Shown here: positions 19,089 to 28,239 of the stretch, piece after piece
How positions within the stretch are numbered: position 1 is the first letter of the stretch
Layout of the letters: each line of letters opens with the position of its first letter
Notes under the pieces: model-generated
What the model saw: only the letters and a program-made list of their open reading frames with translations
The model's database searches: none
Told to the model about the DNA's origin: nothing
Origin: Rhodospirillales bacterium
GTDB lineage: Bacteria > Pseudomonadota > Alphaproteobacteria > Rhodospirillales > UBA2165
Length of the DNA stretch: 64,000 nucleotides
NCBI GenBank assembly: GCA_012960465.1
Contig: DUBF01000069.1
Span: 1-64,000, forward strand
Direction of reading: 5' to 3'
Program-made: the position numbers and the translations under genes

Positions 19089-20585
19089 ATGAGCGACCAG
19101 CCCAATATACTTTTTCTGTGCGTCGACCAATGGCCAGGAAAATTGCTGGGCTGTGCTGGACTTTCCGAAATTGAAACGCCGACGATAGATCGGCTGGCTG
19201 CCAGTGGTACGCGCTTTACCCGCGCTTATTCTGAAACGCCTGTCTGTATTCCAGCACGGCGTTCGATTATGACAGGAACAAGCCCTCGGGTTCATGGTGA
19301 TCGCGTATTTCAAACGGCGGCTCCCATGCCGCCAGAGTTACCAACGCTGGCGCAGACTTTTCGGGATAGTGGTTATCAGGCCTATGCAGTTGGAAAACTG
19401 CATGTTTATCCCCAACGCGATCGCATCGGCTTTGACGATGTCCTTTCATATGAAGAAGGGCGCTCAAACCTCGGCGCAACTGATGACTATGAGATATATC
19501 TCGCTGAGCAGGGCTTGGCTGGAAAACAGAATCTCCACGGCATGAGCCAAAATGAGTTTTCGTGGGCGCCTTGGCATTTGGAAGATCGGCATCATCCGAC
19601 CAATTGGATTACCTTGGAGGCGTGCCGGACGATCAAACGACGAGATCCAACACGTCCAGCTATATGGCATGTCTCCTACAATCACCCACATCCGCCATTG
19701 GTACCCCTGCAGCATTATTTTGACCGGTATGCCCGCAATGATATTGCACCAGCAAACTATGGCAGCTGGGCAAAGGGCGATGCGCCCTATGCGGTAAAAC
19801 TCATTCAAGCAACGTGGGATACGCTGTCCAAAGAAAAACTTGATGATGCCCGCCGTGCTTTTTATGCGCTTTGCACCCATATCGACCATCAAATCAGAGT
19901 GATCATTGGCACGCTTCGCGAAGAGGGTCTGCTTGATAACACAATCATCGTATTTACCAGCGATCATGGCGAAATGCTGGGTGAGCACGACATGTATGCC
20001 AAGCGCGTCATGTATGAAATGTCGACAAATGTTCCGATGATTATCTCTGGCCTACCGATGGATGACCGGGTTGACCAAAATGCAGTTGATAACCGTTTGG
20101 TTGGTTTGCAAGATATTATGCCGACCTTATTGGATTTAGCCGATCTCGATACCCCAGAAACCTGTACAGGTATTTCGATGATAGGTGAAAGCAAGCGCGA
20201 AACGCTTTATTGTGAAGCGATGGAAGGGCCAACAGCAACCCGCATGATTACAGACGATCAATTTAAGTTCATCTGGTATCCCGCAGGAAATCGGGTGCAG
20301 CTGTTTGACTTAAAGAATGATCCGGGCGAAACAAGTGATCTCTCTAAACAAGCAGAGTTTGCCGATCATGCCGCCAGGCTTACAACGAAATTAATAGCAG
20401 AACTCTATGGAATTGATGAAACTTGGATACAAGACGGTGCCCTCAAAGGTTTCGATGCTCCGGTAAAAATTCCGCCTCAGAGCCGAAATTTATCTGGGCA
20501 GCGCGGCCTGCATTTCCCGCCCATTCCAGTATCCGATCCAAAATTAGCAACGGGTGTTACCGACCGTTGGGAGACAAAAAAATGA
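19089..20585 (+). CDS. Type I sulfatase, Cys-type (CIPAR), no signal peptide
   Basis: 498 aa; TPVCIPARRSIMTGTSP, FTSDHGEMLGEHDMYAKR. Confidence 0.92.
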   Translation: MSDQPNILFLCVDQWPGKLLGCAGLSEIETPTIDRLAASGTRFTRAYSETPVCIPARRSIMTGTSPRVHGDRVFQTAAPMPPELPTLAQTFRDSGYQAYAVGKLHVYPQRDRIGFDDVLSYEEGRSNLGATDDYEIYLAEQGLAGKQNLHGMSQNEFSWAPWHLEDRHHPTNWITLEACRTIKRRDPTRPAIWHVSYNHPHPPLVPLQHYFDRYARNDIAPANYGSWAKGDAPYAVKLIQATWDTLSKEKLDDARRAFYALCTHIDHQIRVIIGTLREEGLLDNTIIVFTSDHGEMLGEHDMYAKRVMYEMSTNVPMIISGLPMDDRVDQNAVDNRLVGLQDIMPTLLDLADLDTPETCTGISMIGESKRETLYCEAMEGPTATRMITDDQFKFIWYPAGNRVQLFDLKNDPGETSDLSKQAEFADHAARLTTKLIAELYGIDETWIQDGALKGFDAPVKIPPQSRNLSGQRGLHFPPIPVSDPKLATGVTDRWETKK

Positions 20586-21775
20586 GAGAAGGATGGCGCT
20601 GGTTTGGGCCGAATGATCCCGTTAACCTCGACGATATTCGTCAAGCAGGTGCCACTGAAATTGTAACTTCGCTCCATCATATCAAGCCGGGCGAGCTATG
20701 GTCGACCGAAGAAATTCAAAGCCGTAAATCTCAAATTGAGGATACGCCTGACGGACGGTCTGATTTGCATTGGACAGTTGTTGAAAGTGTTCATCCGCAT
20801 GATGCAATTAAGCAAGGCTTGCCGGAGCGTGAGCATTATACCGAAGTTTGGATTGAGACAATGCGCAATCTTGCTTCAGCTGGCATTGATACGATTTGCT
20901 ATAATTTCATGCCGGCGATCTATTGGACTCGGACCGACTTGAATTATCTGTTGCCGTCTGGCGCGCGGTCATTGCGTTATGACAATGCGACCTTTGCGGC
21001 TTTCGACATCTTTATTCTTGAGCGCAAAAATGCCCGCAACAGCTATGATGAGCCGACCCTTCAGCGGGCAGAAAATATATTTGAGAACTTGTCAGAAGTA
21101 GAAAGAGAGCAGGTCGCGACAATTCTGACAGCTGGGCTGCCGGGCTCTCCCGGAGGATCTGCGAACCTTGAATTATTTAGGAAAAAACTAGCGGAATTCA
21201 ATGTTTTCGATAAGGCCGCTTACCGCGAGAATTTAAAGTGGTTTCTTGAACGTGTGTTACCCATCGCAGAAGAACTTGGGGTTAAGCTCGGTATTCATCC
21301 GGATGATCCTCCGCGCCCTTTACTTGGTCTGCCACGCATCGTTTCAACGCCAGAGGACCTAGATTGGATATTTAACGCGGTACCTTCTCCCTCAAATGGC
21401 CTTACCCTTTGTGTTGGAACATTTGGGGTTCGAGCGGATAATAATTTACCTGATATGGCGCGCCAGTTTGGTGAAAAGGTTTTCTTTGCCCATCTTCGTA
21501 GCACATCGAGGGATGAGGATGATCCTGAATCATTCATAGAGGCGGGCCACATTGATGGTGATATAGATATGGTCGCGGTTATTCGGGCGCTACTCGACGC
21601 CGAGAAAGACGGTCGTAATATTGTCTTCAGACCTGATCACGGCCATCGCATGCTGGATGATTTAGATGCAGATGTGACCCCTGGCTACTCTGCTATTGGC
21701 CGACTTCGAGGGCTTGCTGAAATTCGCGGTGTTTTGAAATGTTTCGACTGGGTTAGCAGTCAGGCACCTCAATAA
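20582..21775 (+). CDS. Mannonate dehydratase (UxuA)-like protein
   Basis: MREGWRWFGPNDPVNLDDIRQAGATEIVTSLHH..., KLGIHPDDPPRPLLGLPRIVST, FRPDHGHRMLDD; ATG at 20582 overlaps the sulfatase stop; ORF-track start at 20423 rejected. Confidence 0.92.
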   Translation: MREGWRWFGPNDPVNLDDIRQAGATEIVTSLHHIKPGELWSTEEIQSRKSQIEDTPDGRSDLHWTVVESVHPHDAIKQGLPEREHYTEVWIETMRNLASAGIDTICYNFMPAIYWTRTDLNYLLPSGARSLRYDNATFAAFDIFILERKNARNSYDEPTLQRAENIFENLSEVEREQVATILTAGLPGSPGGSANLELFRKKLAEFNVFDKAAYRENLKWFLERVLPIAEELGVKLGIHPDDPPRPLLGLPRIVSTPEDLDWIFNAVPSPSNGLTLCVGTFGVRADNNLPDMARQFGEKVFFAHLRSTSRDEDDPESFIEAGHIDGDIDMVAVIRALLDAEKDGRNIVFRPDHGHRMLDDLDADVTPGYSAIGRLRGLAEIRGVLKCFDWVSSQAPQ

Positions 21776-21776
21776 T

Positions 21777-22856
21777 ATGAGCCAAGAAGAAAGCCCGACA
21801 GTCTTTGTGCCGCTGGATGATGTTCTGGAAACCGTTACGCGTGTTTTTTCCAAACGCGGTTGTTCTATCGGTGAAGCTCAGCGCGTTGCTTCTAGATTGG
21901 CCGGCGCTAATCTCCGCGGACACGATAGCCACGGCATTATTCGCGTGCCGCGCTACGTTTTATCGTTAGAAAGCGGTTTTTTTCAACCCGATCAAACGGT
22001 GAAGATTGAAACAGAAAATGACGTAATGGCCGTTGTTGATGGCCGCTTTGGGTTTGGTCAAACCGTAGGTGAACAGGCCGTCGATATTGGCGTCGCGAAA
22101 GCACATAAATATGGTGTATCAATCACCGCCCTTCGCAATGCGGGTCACTTGGGGCGGATTGGTGATTGGGCGGAGCGTGCAGCATATGAAGGCCTGATTT
22201 CAATTCATGTTGCAAATATTCGCGGCAGCCAATTGGTAGCGCCATTTGGCGGCCGAGAACGACGTTATAGCACTTCACCTTTTTGCGTCGGGATTCCGAT
22301 GCCCGATGAGGAACCAGTCATCTTAGATTTTGCCACATCATCAGTTGCAGAAGGTAAAGCGTTGGTGGCCTTCCAGGCAGATAAATCTTTGCCAGAAGGA
22401 ACCTTTGTTGACGAATGGGGTGAAATGTCAGGCGATCCGCTTTCACTCTATGGCGTCCAAAGTGAAGGCATCATGCCGAACGCAAATAGTGGTCCGGGTG
22501 CTCTTCGAACATTTGGCGAGCATAAAGGATCAGGTTTAAATTTCATCATTGAACTATTGGCGGGAGCTTTGACGGGTTCCGGCGTGCCAACTGAACCGGT
22601 AGATCCCACCAATCGAAAAGTTTGGAACGGGATGTTGTCGATTTTTCTTTCACCAAATTTTTTCAGGTCGAATAACGAGTTTGCAGGCGATGTTCGCTCC
22701 TTCATCGAATTTGTAAAATCATCCACACCTGATGCAAATAATAATGAAGTTTTAGTGCCAGGTGAAAAAGAGCGCCACATTATGGCCGAGCGCTCGGAGA
22801 CAGGATTACCCCTACCTGAAAAATTATGGTTGGGAATTTGTGAATTGAGTTATTAA
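21777..22856 (+). CDS. Ldh_2-type malate/L-lactate dehydrogenase family oxidoreductase
   Basis: 359 aa; ANLRGHDSHGIIRVPRYV, NAGHLGRIGDWAERAA, GEHKGSGLNFIIELLAGALTG. Confidence 0.92.
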   Translation: MSQEESPTVFVPLDDVLETVTRVFSKRGCSIGEAQRVASRLAGANLRGHDSHGIIRVPRYVLSLESGFFQPDQTVKIETENDVMAVVDGRFGFGQTVGEQAVDIGVAKAHKYGVSITALRNAGHLGRIGDWAERAAYEGLISIHVANIRGSQLVAPFGGRERRYSTSPFCVGIPMPDEEPVILDFATSSVAEGKALVAFQADKSLPEGTFVDEWGEMSGDPLSLYGVQSEGIMPNANSGPGALRTFGEHKGSGLNFIIELLAGALTGSGVPTEPVDPTNRKVWNGMLSIFLSPNFFRSNNEFAGDVRSFIEFVKSSTPDANNNEVLVPGEKERHIMAERSETGLPLPEKLWLGICELSY

Positions 22857-23420
22857 TACCGTTTTCGTTAGATCAAACGACACGACAAATGGGAGTTTGT
22901 TGGTTAATCCTCTCCTTGATTAGAACCCATTCGGATCCCTGTTAACAATTAAACCTCCCCAGTAATATAAATTAGAATCCTTGATATTCATTTAGAGAAT
23001 TTGGTAAAAAAAATGGAGTGTTCGAAATTTCAAATTCAATCAGGCTGTTGGAGATTGGTAGAGTTTCCTCGGAAGTTTTTTCCAGTTAAAACCGGTCGTG
23101 TCTACTTTAGGGTGCTTCTTGCCACAAATGCTTTCACAATGACATTTCTTGCTCAACCGCCTCTGATCTCTAAGAGCATCAACTATCAGAAAAACTTGGA
23201 AATGGTTAAAATCCTGCAACAATAAAAAAGCCTTCGACTGACGCTCTAAAAATTGAAGGAATTAACCGTTGGGAAAATAAGGATGGCGTAGAGAGAATCC
23301 GCAGAAATCCAGGGAATATTTCATGTGGGCCTGCTTTAATCATTAAACTGTTCACTTCAGTTCTGGACGATTATGTGCCATTATTACTAAATACCCACAT
23401 TTTGTATAAAAGGATTGGAA

Positions 23421-25250
23421 ATGAACTTTCCACCGCTTCCAGACTACCACGCAATTGCGGTATTAATACTGATCATATTTGCGTTGTATCTATTTACGCG
23501 GGAAAATCTCTCACTTGAAACGTCAAGTCTAGCCATTCTGTCAATACTTATCGTCGGGTTTGAGATCTTTCCTTATTCTTCCGATGGTGAATTTCTACAT
23601 GCCATAGATTTTTTCAGCGGGTTTGGACATGAAGCGTTGATCGCTGTTTGTGCTTTGATGATCGCGGGCCAGGGATTAATACGCACGGGAGCGTTAGAGC
23701 CTGTTGGTCGAACCTTAGCATCTCTGTGGTCCACAAATCCGCAAATTTCGTTGCTTTTAATTTTAGTCGTAGGCGGTGTGTTAAGCGCCTTTGTCAACAA
23801 TGTTCCAATCGTGGTTCTGCTACTACCTATATTAACAAGCATCTCCCTGAAAACAAATAAGCCGGCATCAGACATTCTGATGCCAGTTGGATTTTCTACA
23901 TTAGTAGGAGGCATGACAACAACCATTGGAACGTCAACAAACCTGTTGATCATATCGATCGCGGCGGACCTCGGATTACCTCGGCTAAACATGTTTGATT
24001 TCTTTTTTCCGGCGGCGATCGCAGGAGGGATCGCGATTATTTATCTATGGTTAATTGCGCCACGCCTGTTACCCCGGCGAGACACTCCGCTAAGTGACAT
24101 GTCTCCGCGGATATTTACCGGTCATCTGCATATTCCGGACGAAAGTCCTTCGATCGGAAAGACAATCTCCGAAGTCTATGAGCTGGTAGGAAGAGAAATT
24201 AATATAATTGAAATTCAGAGAGGTCCCGGCGTATTTGTGAAGACGTTACCAGACGTTGTTCTAAAATCAGGGGACCGAATTAGCATTCGTGGCACCCCAC
24301 AGCATCTAAAGGATCTCGAAGGCCCGCTTGGCGCTTCTCTTTACGACAAGGATATCCCCGTTGATGACGAACATCCGTTAAGCGCAGAAGACCAGCAAAT
24401 TGCAGAAATTGTCGTCACGCAGGGATCACCTTTAGTTGGTTCCGCCTTTTCAATAGCGCACCTTTCAGAAGAATATCAACTTTTCACGTTAGCTTTTCAT
24501 CGGGCGGGAGCAGATATACTTTCAAACATCAACGACGTAGACAATGTAAGATTACGGATTGGAGATGTTTTGTTAGTGCAAGGAAGTCTTGAGAAAATAT
24601 CAGCAATAAAACGTGAGGGAAAACTACTTGTACTTGATGCAACCGTAGAATTACCCCATGTAAAGCGAGCACCTTTAGCCCTGATGATCATGGTCGGTAT
24701 AGTTTTAATGGCAGCCCTCAACATCCTGCCCATTGCGATCAGTGCTGTATGCGGGGTCTTCCTCATGATTGTCACAGGCTGCATCCGATGGCGCGATGGC
24801 GCTGAAGCACTCAGCACCCAGGTAATTTTAATAGTGGTCGCAAGCCTTGCCCTCGGAATGGCATTATCAAAAACCGGTGGCGCAGAATATTTGGCTCAAG
24901 TATTATTAGCTTTTGCTGGTGATGCCTCTCCGGCGGTTCTTTTAAGCGGCCTGATGTTGGTTATGGCAACATTAACAAATATCGTATCAAATAATGCGGC
25001 AGCCGTAATTGGCACCCCTATTGCCATTAGCATAGCCCAGAAACTCTCATTACCGGCAGAGCCATTTGTCTTAGCAGTTTTGTTCGGAGCGAATATGAGT
25101 TTCGCAACACCCATGGCTTACAAAACAAACCTGCTGGTAATGAATGCGGGGGGTTATCGTTTCTCAGATTTTCTTCGCGTGGGCATCCCGTTAACCCTAA
25201 TTGTTTGGCTTTCTCTATCCGCGATCCTGCCTCGACTATATAATCTTTAA
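23421..25250 (+). CDS. SLC13-type permease with RCK_C (TrkA_C) domains
   Basis: About 609 aa; two hydrophobic halves around a soluble region with two RCK_C-like repeats; SAFVNNVPIVVLLLPIL, FATPMAYKTNLLVMNAGGYRFSDFLRVGIPL. Confidence 0.9.
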   Translation: MNFPPLPDYHAIAVLILIIFALYLFTRENLSLETSSLAILSILIVGFEIFPYSSDGEFLHAIDFFSGFGHEALIAVCALMIAGQGLIRTGALEPVGRTLASLWSTNPQISLLLILVVGGVLSAFVNNVPIVVLLLPILTSISLKTNKPASDILMPVGFSTLVGGMTTTIGTSTNLLIISIAADLGLPRLNMFDFFFPAAIAGGIAIIYLWLIAPRLLPRRDTPLSDMSPRIFTGHLHIPDESPSIGKTISEVYELVGREINIIEIQRGPGVFVKTLPDVVLKSGDRISIRGTPQHLKDLEGPLGASLYDKDIPVDDEHPLSAEDQQIAEIVVTQGSPLVGSAFSIAHLSEEYQLFTLAFHRAGADILSNINDVDNVRLRIGDVLLVQGSLEKISAIKREGKLLVLDATVELPHVKRAPLALMIMVGIVLMAALNILPIAISAVCGVFLMIVTGCIRWRDGAEALSTQVILIVVASLALGMALSKTGGAEYLAQVLLAFAGDASPAVLLSGLMLVMATLTNIVSNNAAAVIGTPIAISIAQKLSLPAEPFVLAVLFGANMSFATPMAYKTNLLVMNAGGYRFSDFLRVGIPLTLIVWLSLSAILPRLYNL

Positions 25251-25304
25251 GAATTGCAAGAAATTGCAGTTATCATGACCAAGAAAGTTAATGTGATAAC
25301 ACCG

Positions 25305-26225
25305 TTATTGTGGCACTTCGCCTAAAACAGTCGTACGATACATTTCCCGGCGATATCCATCATGGTCATTGAAAGCATGATGAAGGCAAATTCGATTGTC
25401 CCAAAGAACCAATGTATCTTTCTGCCAACGCAAACGGCAAGTAAACGCAGGCTGGGTGATGTGCTCTCGTAAAAAATTCAATAAGGGTGCCGCCTCATAT
25501 TCAGACATGCCTTCGATGCCCATGGAATAGCTTTCTTCGACATAAAGAGCTTTCTCGCCTGTCACCGGATGGGTGCGCACAATCGGGTGGAAGTTGCCCT
25601 CGACCATGGAGTTTACGTTGACCTTAATATCCATCGAACCCAACTTTCCAGGGTCTCTTTCTTGAGCATGTTTCTGAACTTCTGAAAGAACATTTTCAGC
25701 GGACATATGTACCTTCAACCCAGAGAGAACATCTTTCATTTTTTTGCTTAGAAAGTTATAAGCGAGGGCTGAATTTGCCCACATTGTATCGCCACCAAAA
25801 GGCGGTGTTTCAACCGCGCGCAATATCGTGATCGCCGGAGGGCGCTCCAAGAAAGGCGAGTCTGTGTGCCAGGAGCCGCCAAAAATCATATGGGTGCGGG
25901 CATCAGCTTCTTTAAGCACCGATTGAATATCGGGATGACCCTTGACGCCTTCGGTATAGGCATCCAGACCGAATTCGCCAAAGCGGCGGGTTAAATTTTC
26001 TTGATCTGTATGAGAAATATGCTGATCACGAAAATAGACCATTTTATGCCGGTACAGGGCATCTGATATCTCGGCGAAGGATTCATCGGTCAGGGCGCTA
26101 ACTTGAACATCCTTGATTTCCGCTCCCATCGCTGCCGATAAAGGAATGACAATGATATGCTGGTATTCCTTGACGTGATTGTCAAAATGTCCGGTTGGAT
26201 GAATATTCAGAATTATGGGTCCCAT
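25305..26225 (-). CDS. TauD/TfdA family 2-oxoglutarate-dependent dioxygenase
   Basis: 306 aa; Fe-binding GSWHTDSPF, LVLWDNRICLHHAFND, YRREMYRTTV. Confidence 0.9.
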   Translation of the reverse strand: MGPIILNIHPTGHFDNHVKEYQHIIVIPLSAAMGAEIKDVQVSALTDESFAEISDALYRHKMVYFRDQHISHTDQENLTRRFGEFGLDAYTEGVKGHPDIQSVLKEADARTHMIFGGSWHTDSPFLERPPAITILRAVETPPFGGDTMWANSALAYNFLSKKMKDVLSGLKVHMSAENVLSEVQKHAQERDPGKLGSMDIKVNVNSMVEGNFHPIVRTHPVTGEKALYVEESYSMGIEGMSEYEAAPLLNFLREHITQPAFTCRLRWQKDTLVLWDNRICLHHAFNDHDGYRREMYRTTVLGEVPQ

Positions 26226-26276
26226 CGTATTATTTTATACATGGAGATCTTATCATGGCAAGACGATCTAATTGTA

Positions 26277-26429
26277 TCAAGCGGCTCCTGGTGATAATTG
26301 TAATTCCATTATTTCTAACCGATGATTACGCCAACGCATATGTCGCGGAGTTCCCACTTCATAGCGCCAAATAATACGACCATCGGGTGAGGATTTTTCT
26401 GATAGTACTCTGCGGACATAGCTCATCAT
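26277..26429 (-). CDS. Small uncharacterised ORF (50 aa) upstream of the TauD-like gene
   Basis: Translated by hand: MMSYVRRVLSEKSSPDGRIIWRYEVGTPRHMRWRNHRLEIMELQLSPGAA; preceded by AAGGAG; below the ORF-track cutoff. Confidence 0.5.
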   Translation of the reverse strand: MMSYVRRVLSEKSSPDGRIIWRYEVGTPRHMRWRNHRLEIMELQLSPGAA

Positions 26430-26607
26430 TTGCTCCTTAGAACATTAAAATTTAAAAAAATGATGTGGTTGGTTGAGGTTAGTATGTCATTCCGGATGTA
26501 TACTTATAAATAACCAAATAATCGCGAAAAGGTTCCTAATCAAACCGAAAAAACAAACCATCGAGCATGATATTATCAAGCTAATTAATAATAAGAATCT
26601 ATTATTG

Positions 26608-26634
26608 TATATAGAATAACAATTTGTCTATATA
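26608..26634. promoter_or_regulatory. Inverted repeat, candidate operator upstream of the xanthine dehydrogenase genes
   Basis: TATATAGA-ataacaatttg-TCTATATA, perfect 8-bp arms. Confidence 0.35.
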
Positions 26635-26829
26635 AATATTCAGTGCGATGCTACTCTATCCATGCTGGGCCTGTAGCGCGACTAAAGGTTGATTATTTTG
26701 TCTCGATAGATTACCCAAAATTCGCTGCGTGTGGATTAGCACGCTTGCGAACTAAAGCATAGGTGCGATTCCTAGCCATTTAGTGGGACATAGTTGCAGA
26801 CAAGCATTTACAAGGATTCAAACGATACG

Positions 26830-28239
26830 ATGATTCAGTTTTATTTAAACGGGAAATTGCACTCGGAGGACAATCTGCCTCCGACAACTTCAGTTCTCGA
26901 TTACCTAAGAGAACGGGTCGGCCTAACCGGCACAAAGGAAGGCTGCGCCGAGGGAGACTGCGGCACTTGTTCCATTGTTTTAGTGAGAGAAGAAGATAGC
27001 AATCCGGTTTATGAAGTTGTCAATTCATGCCTTATGATGATGCCGCAATTAGATGGAAAATGTGTCGTCACCGTTGAGGGGTTGGAAAGCGAGGCCGGAT
27101 TCCTCAATCCAATCCAAGACGCAATGGTTCAATCTGATGGCACCCAATGCGGCTTTTGCACACCGGGATTTGTTATGGCCCTCTACGCGCTTCGCCAAGG
27201 CGGCGAAGAAATTAGCGACGGAGTTATCCACACAGCTTTGGCCGGCAATCTTTGCCGTTGTACCGGCTACCGTCCCATCATTGAGGCGGCTCACGAAGCT
27301 TGCAGAACCCATACACAGGATGCCTATGGTGGATTAACTGATCTCGATGCTGAAAATCATTACCAAGTCGACGATCAGCAGTTCTTTGCACCCGAGAGCC
27401 TAACAGAGATAGCTGACATCTACGCGACCATCCCCGATGCCTATTTGTTAGCAGGCGGAACAGACCTTGGAATATTGACGAGCAAGGAGCGCCAGCCTTT
27501 AACTATGATCCTTCACACCTCGAATGTGAAAGAACTCAACGAAATCAACGAGACTGAAGAAGCCATCGAGTTTGGCGCCGCCGTCACCTATACGCGTGCG
27601 CTGCCGTATATTGAACGCCTTTATCCTTCATTTGCCACTTTGATCAGCAGAATTGGCTCCAGGCAAATTCGTAATATTGGGACCCTCGGTGGCAATGTAG
27701 GTAATGCGTCTCCCATCGGCGACACACCGCCCTGCCTGATCGCGCTGGATGCGACGTTGAAACTATACTCAAAGGAAGGCGAAAGAGAACTGCCCATTGA
27801 AGACTTTTTTCTGGACTACCGGAAGACAGATTTAAAGCCCGGAGAGATTATCAAATCAATCGGCATTCCCAAACTGATAGAAAACCAAGAGTTTCGTACA
27901 TATAAAATTTCCAAACGTTATGACCAGGATATTTCCTCTGTGATCGGCGCATACCGGGTGGAGATAGAAAGTGACAAGATCTCTAATATTCGAACGGGCT
28001 TTGGCGGTATGGCGGCGACTCCCAAACGCGCCTTGGTTTGTGAAAAGGCGCTCATTGGCGAACCTTGGAAAGAAGAAACGATGGTATCAGCGGCGTCAGC
28101 AGTGATCGAAGATTTTCAGCCGATCGATGACCACCGGGCAAGCAAACATTATCGCCTGCGAGTTGCCGGCAATCTTTTTACCCGGCTCTACCGTGATATA
28201 GCAAATGTCGAAGACGTTATTGAGGTGATGGCATCATGA
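26830..28239 (+). CDS. Xanthine dehydrogenase-type small subunit (2Fe-2S plus FAD domains)
   Basis: CAEGDCGTCSIVL, CGFCTPGFVMALYAL, LCRCTGYRPI; FAD domain LLAGGTDLGI; likely ATG at 26830 (ORF track starts at 26794). Confidence 0.92.
   Translation: MIQFYLNGKLHSEDNLPPTTSVLDYLRERVGLTGTKEGCAEGDCGTCSIVLVREEDSNPVYEVVNSCLMMMPQLDGKCVVTVEGLESEAGFLNPIQDAMVQSDGTQCGFCTPGFVMALYALRQGGEEISDGVIHTALAGNLCRCTGYRPIIEAAHEACRTHTQDAYGGLTDLDAENHYQVDDQQFFAPESLTEIADIYATIPDAYLLAGGTDLGILTSKERQPLTMILHTSNVKELNEINETEEAIEFGAAVTYTRALPYIERLYPSFATLISRIGSRQIRNIGTLGGNVGNASPIGDTPPCLIALDATLKLYSKEGERELPIEDFFLDYRKTDLKPGEIIKSIGIPKLIENQEFRTYKISKRYDQDISSVIGAYRVEIESDKISNIRTGFGGMAATPKRALVCEKALIGEPWKEETMVSAASAVIEDFQPIDDHRASKHYRLRVAGNLFTRLYRDIANVEDVIEVMAS

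Noticed and set aside
20423-20581. N-terminal extension of the UxuA-like ORF
   Set aside because: Overlaps the sulfatase 3' end out of frame; UxuA-like sequence begins at MREGWRWFGPND (20582).
22857-23420. Possible gene in the gap before the SLC13 permease (74-aa ORF 23001-23225)
   Set aside because: No ribosome-binding site or family resemblance; probably untranslated spacer.
26640-26793. tRNA- or riboswitch-like segment (AGGTGCGATTCCTAGCC resembles a T-arm; GCGTG-TGGATTAG-CACGC hairpin) upstream of the XDH genes
   Set aside because: No complete cloverleaf or acceptor stem could be built and no known riboswitch consensus recognised; a covariance-model search would be needed.
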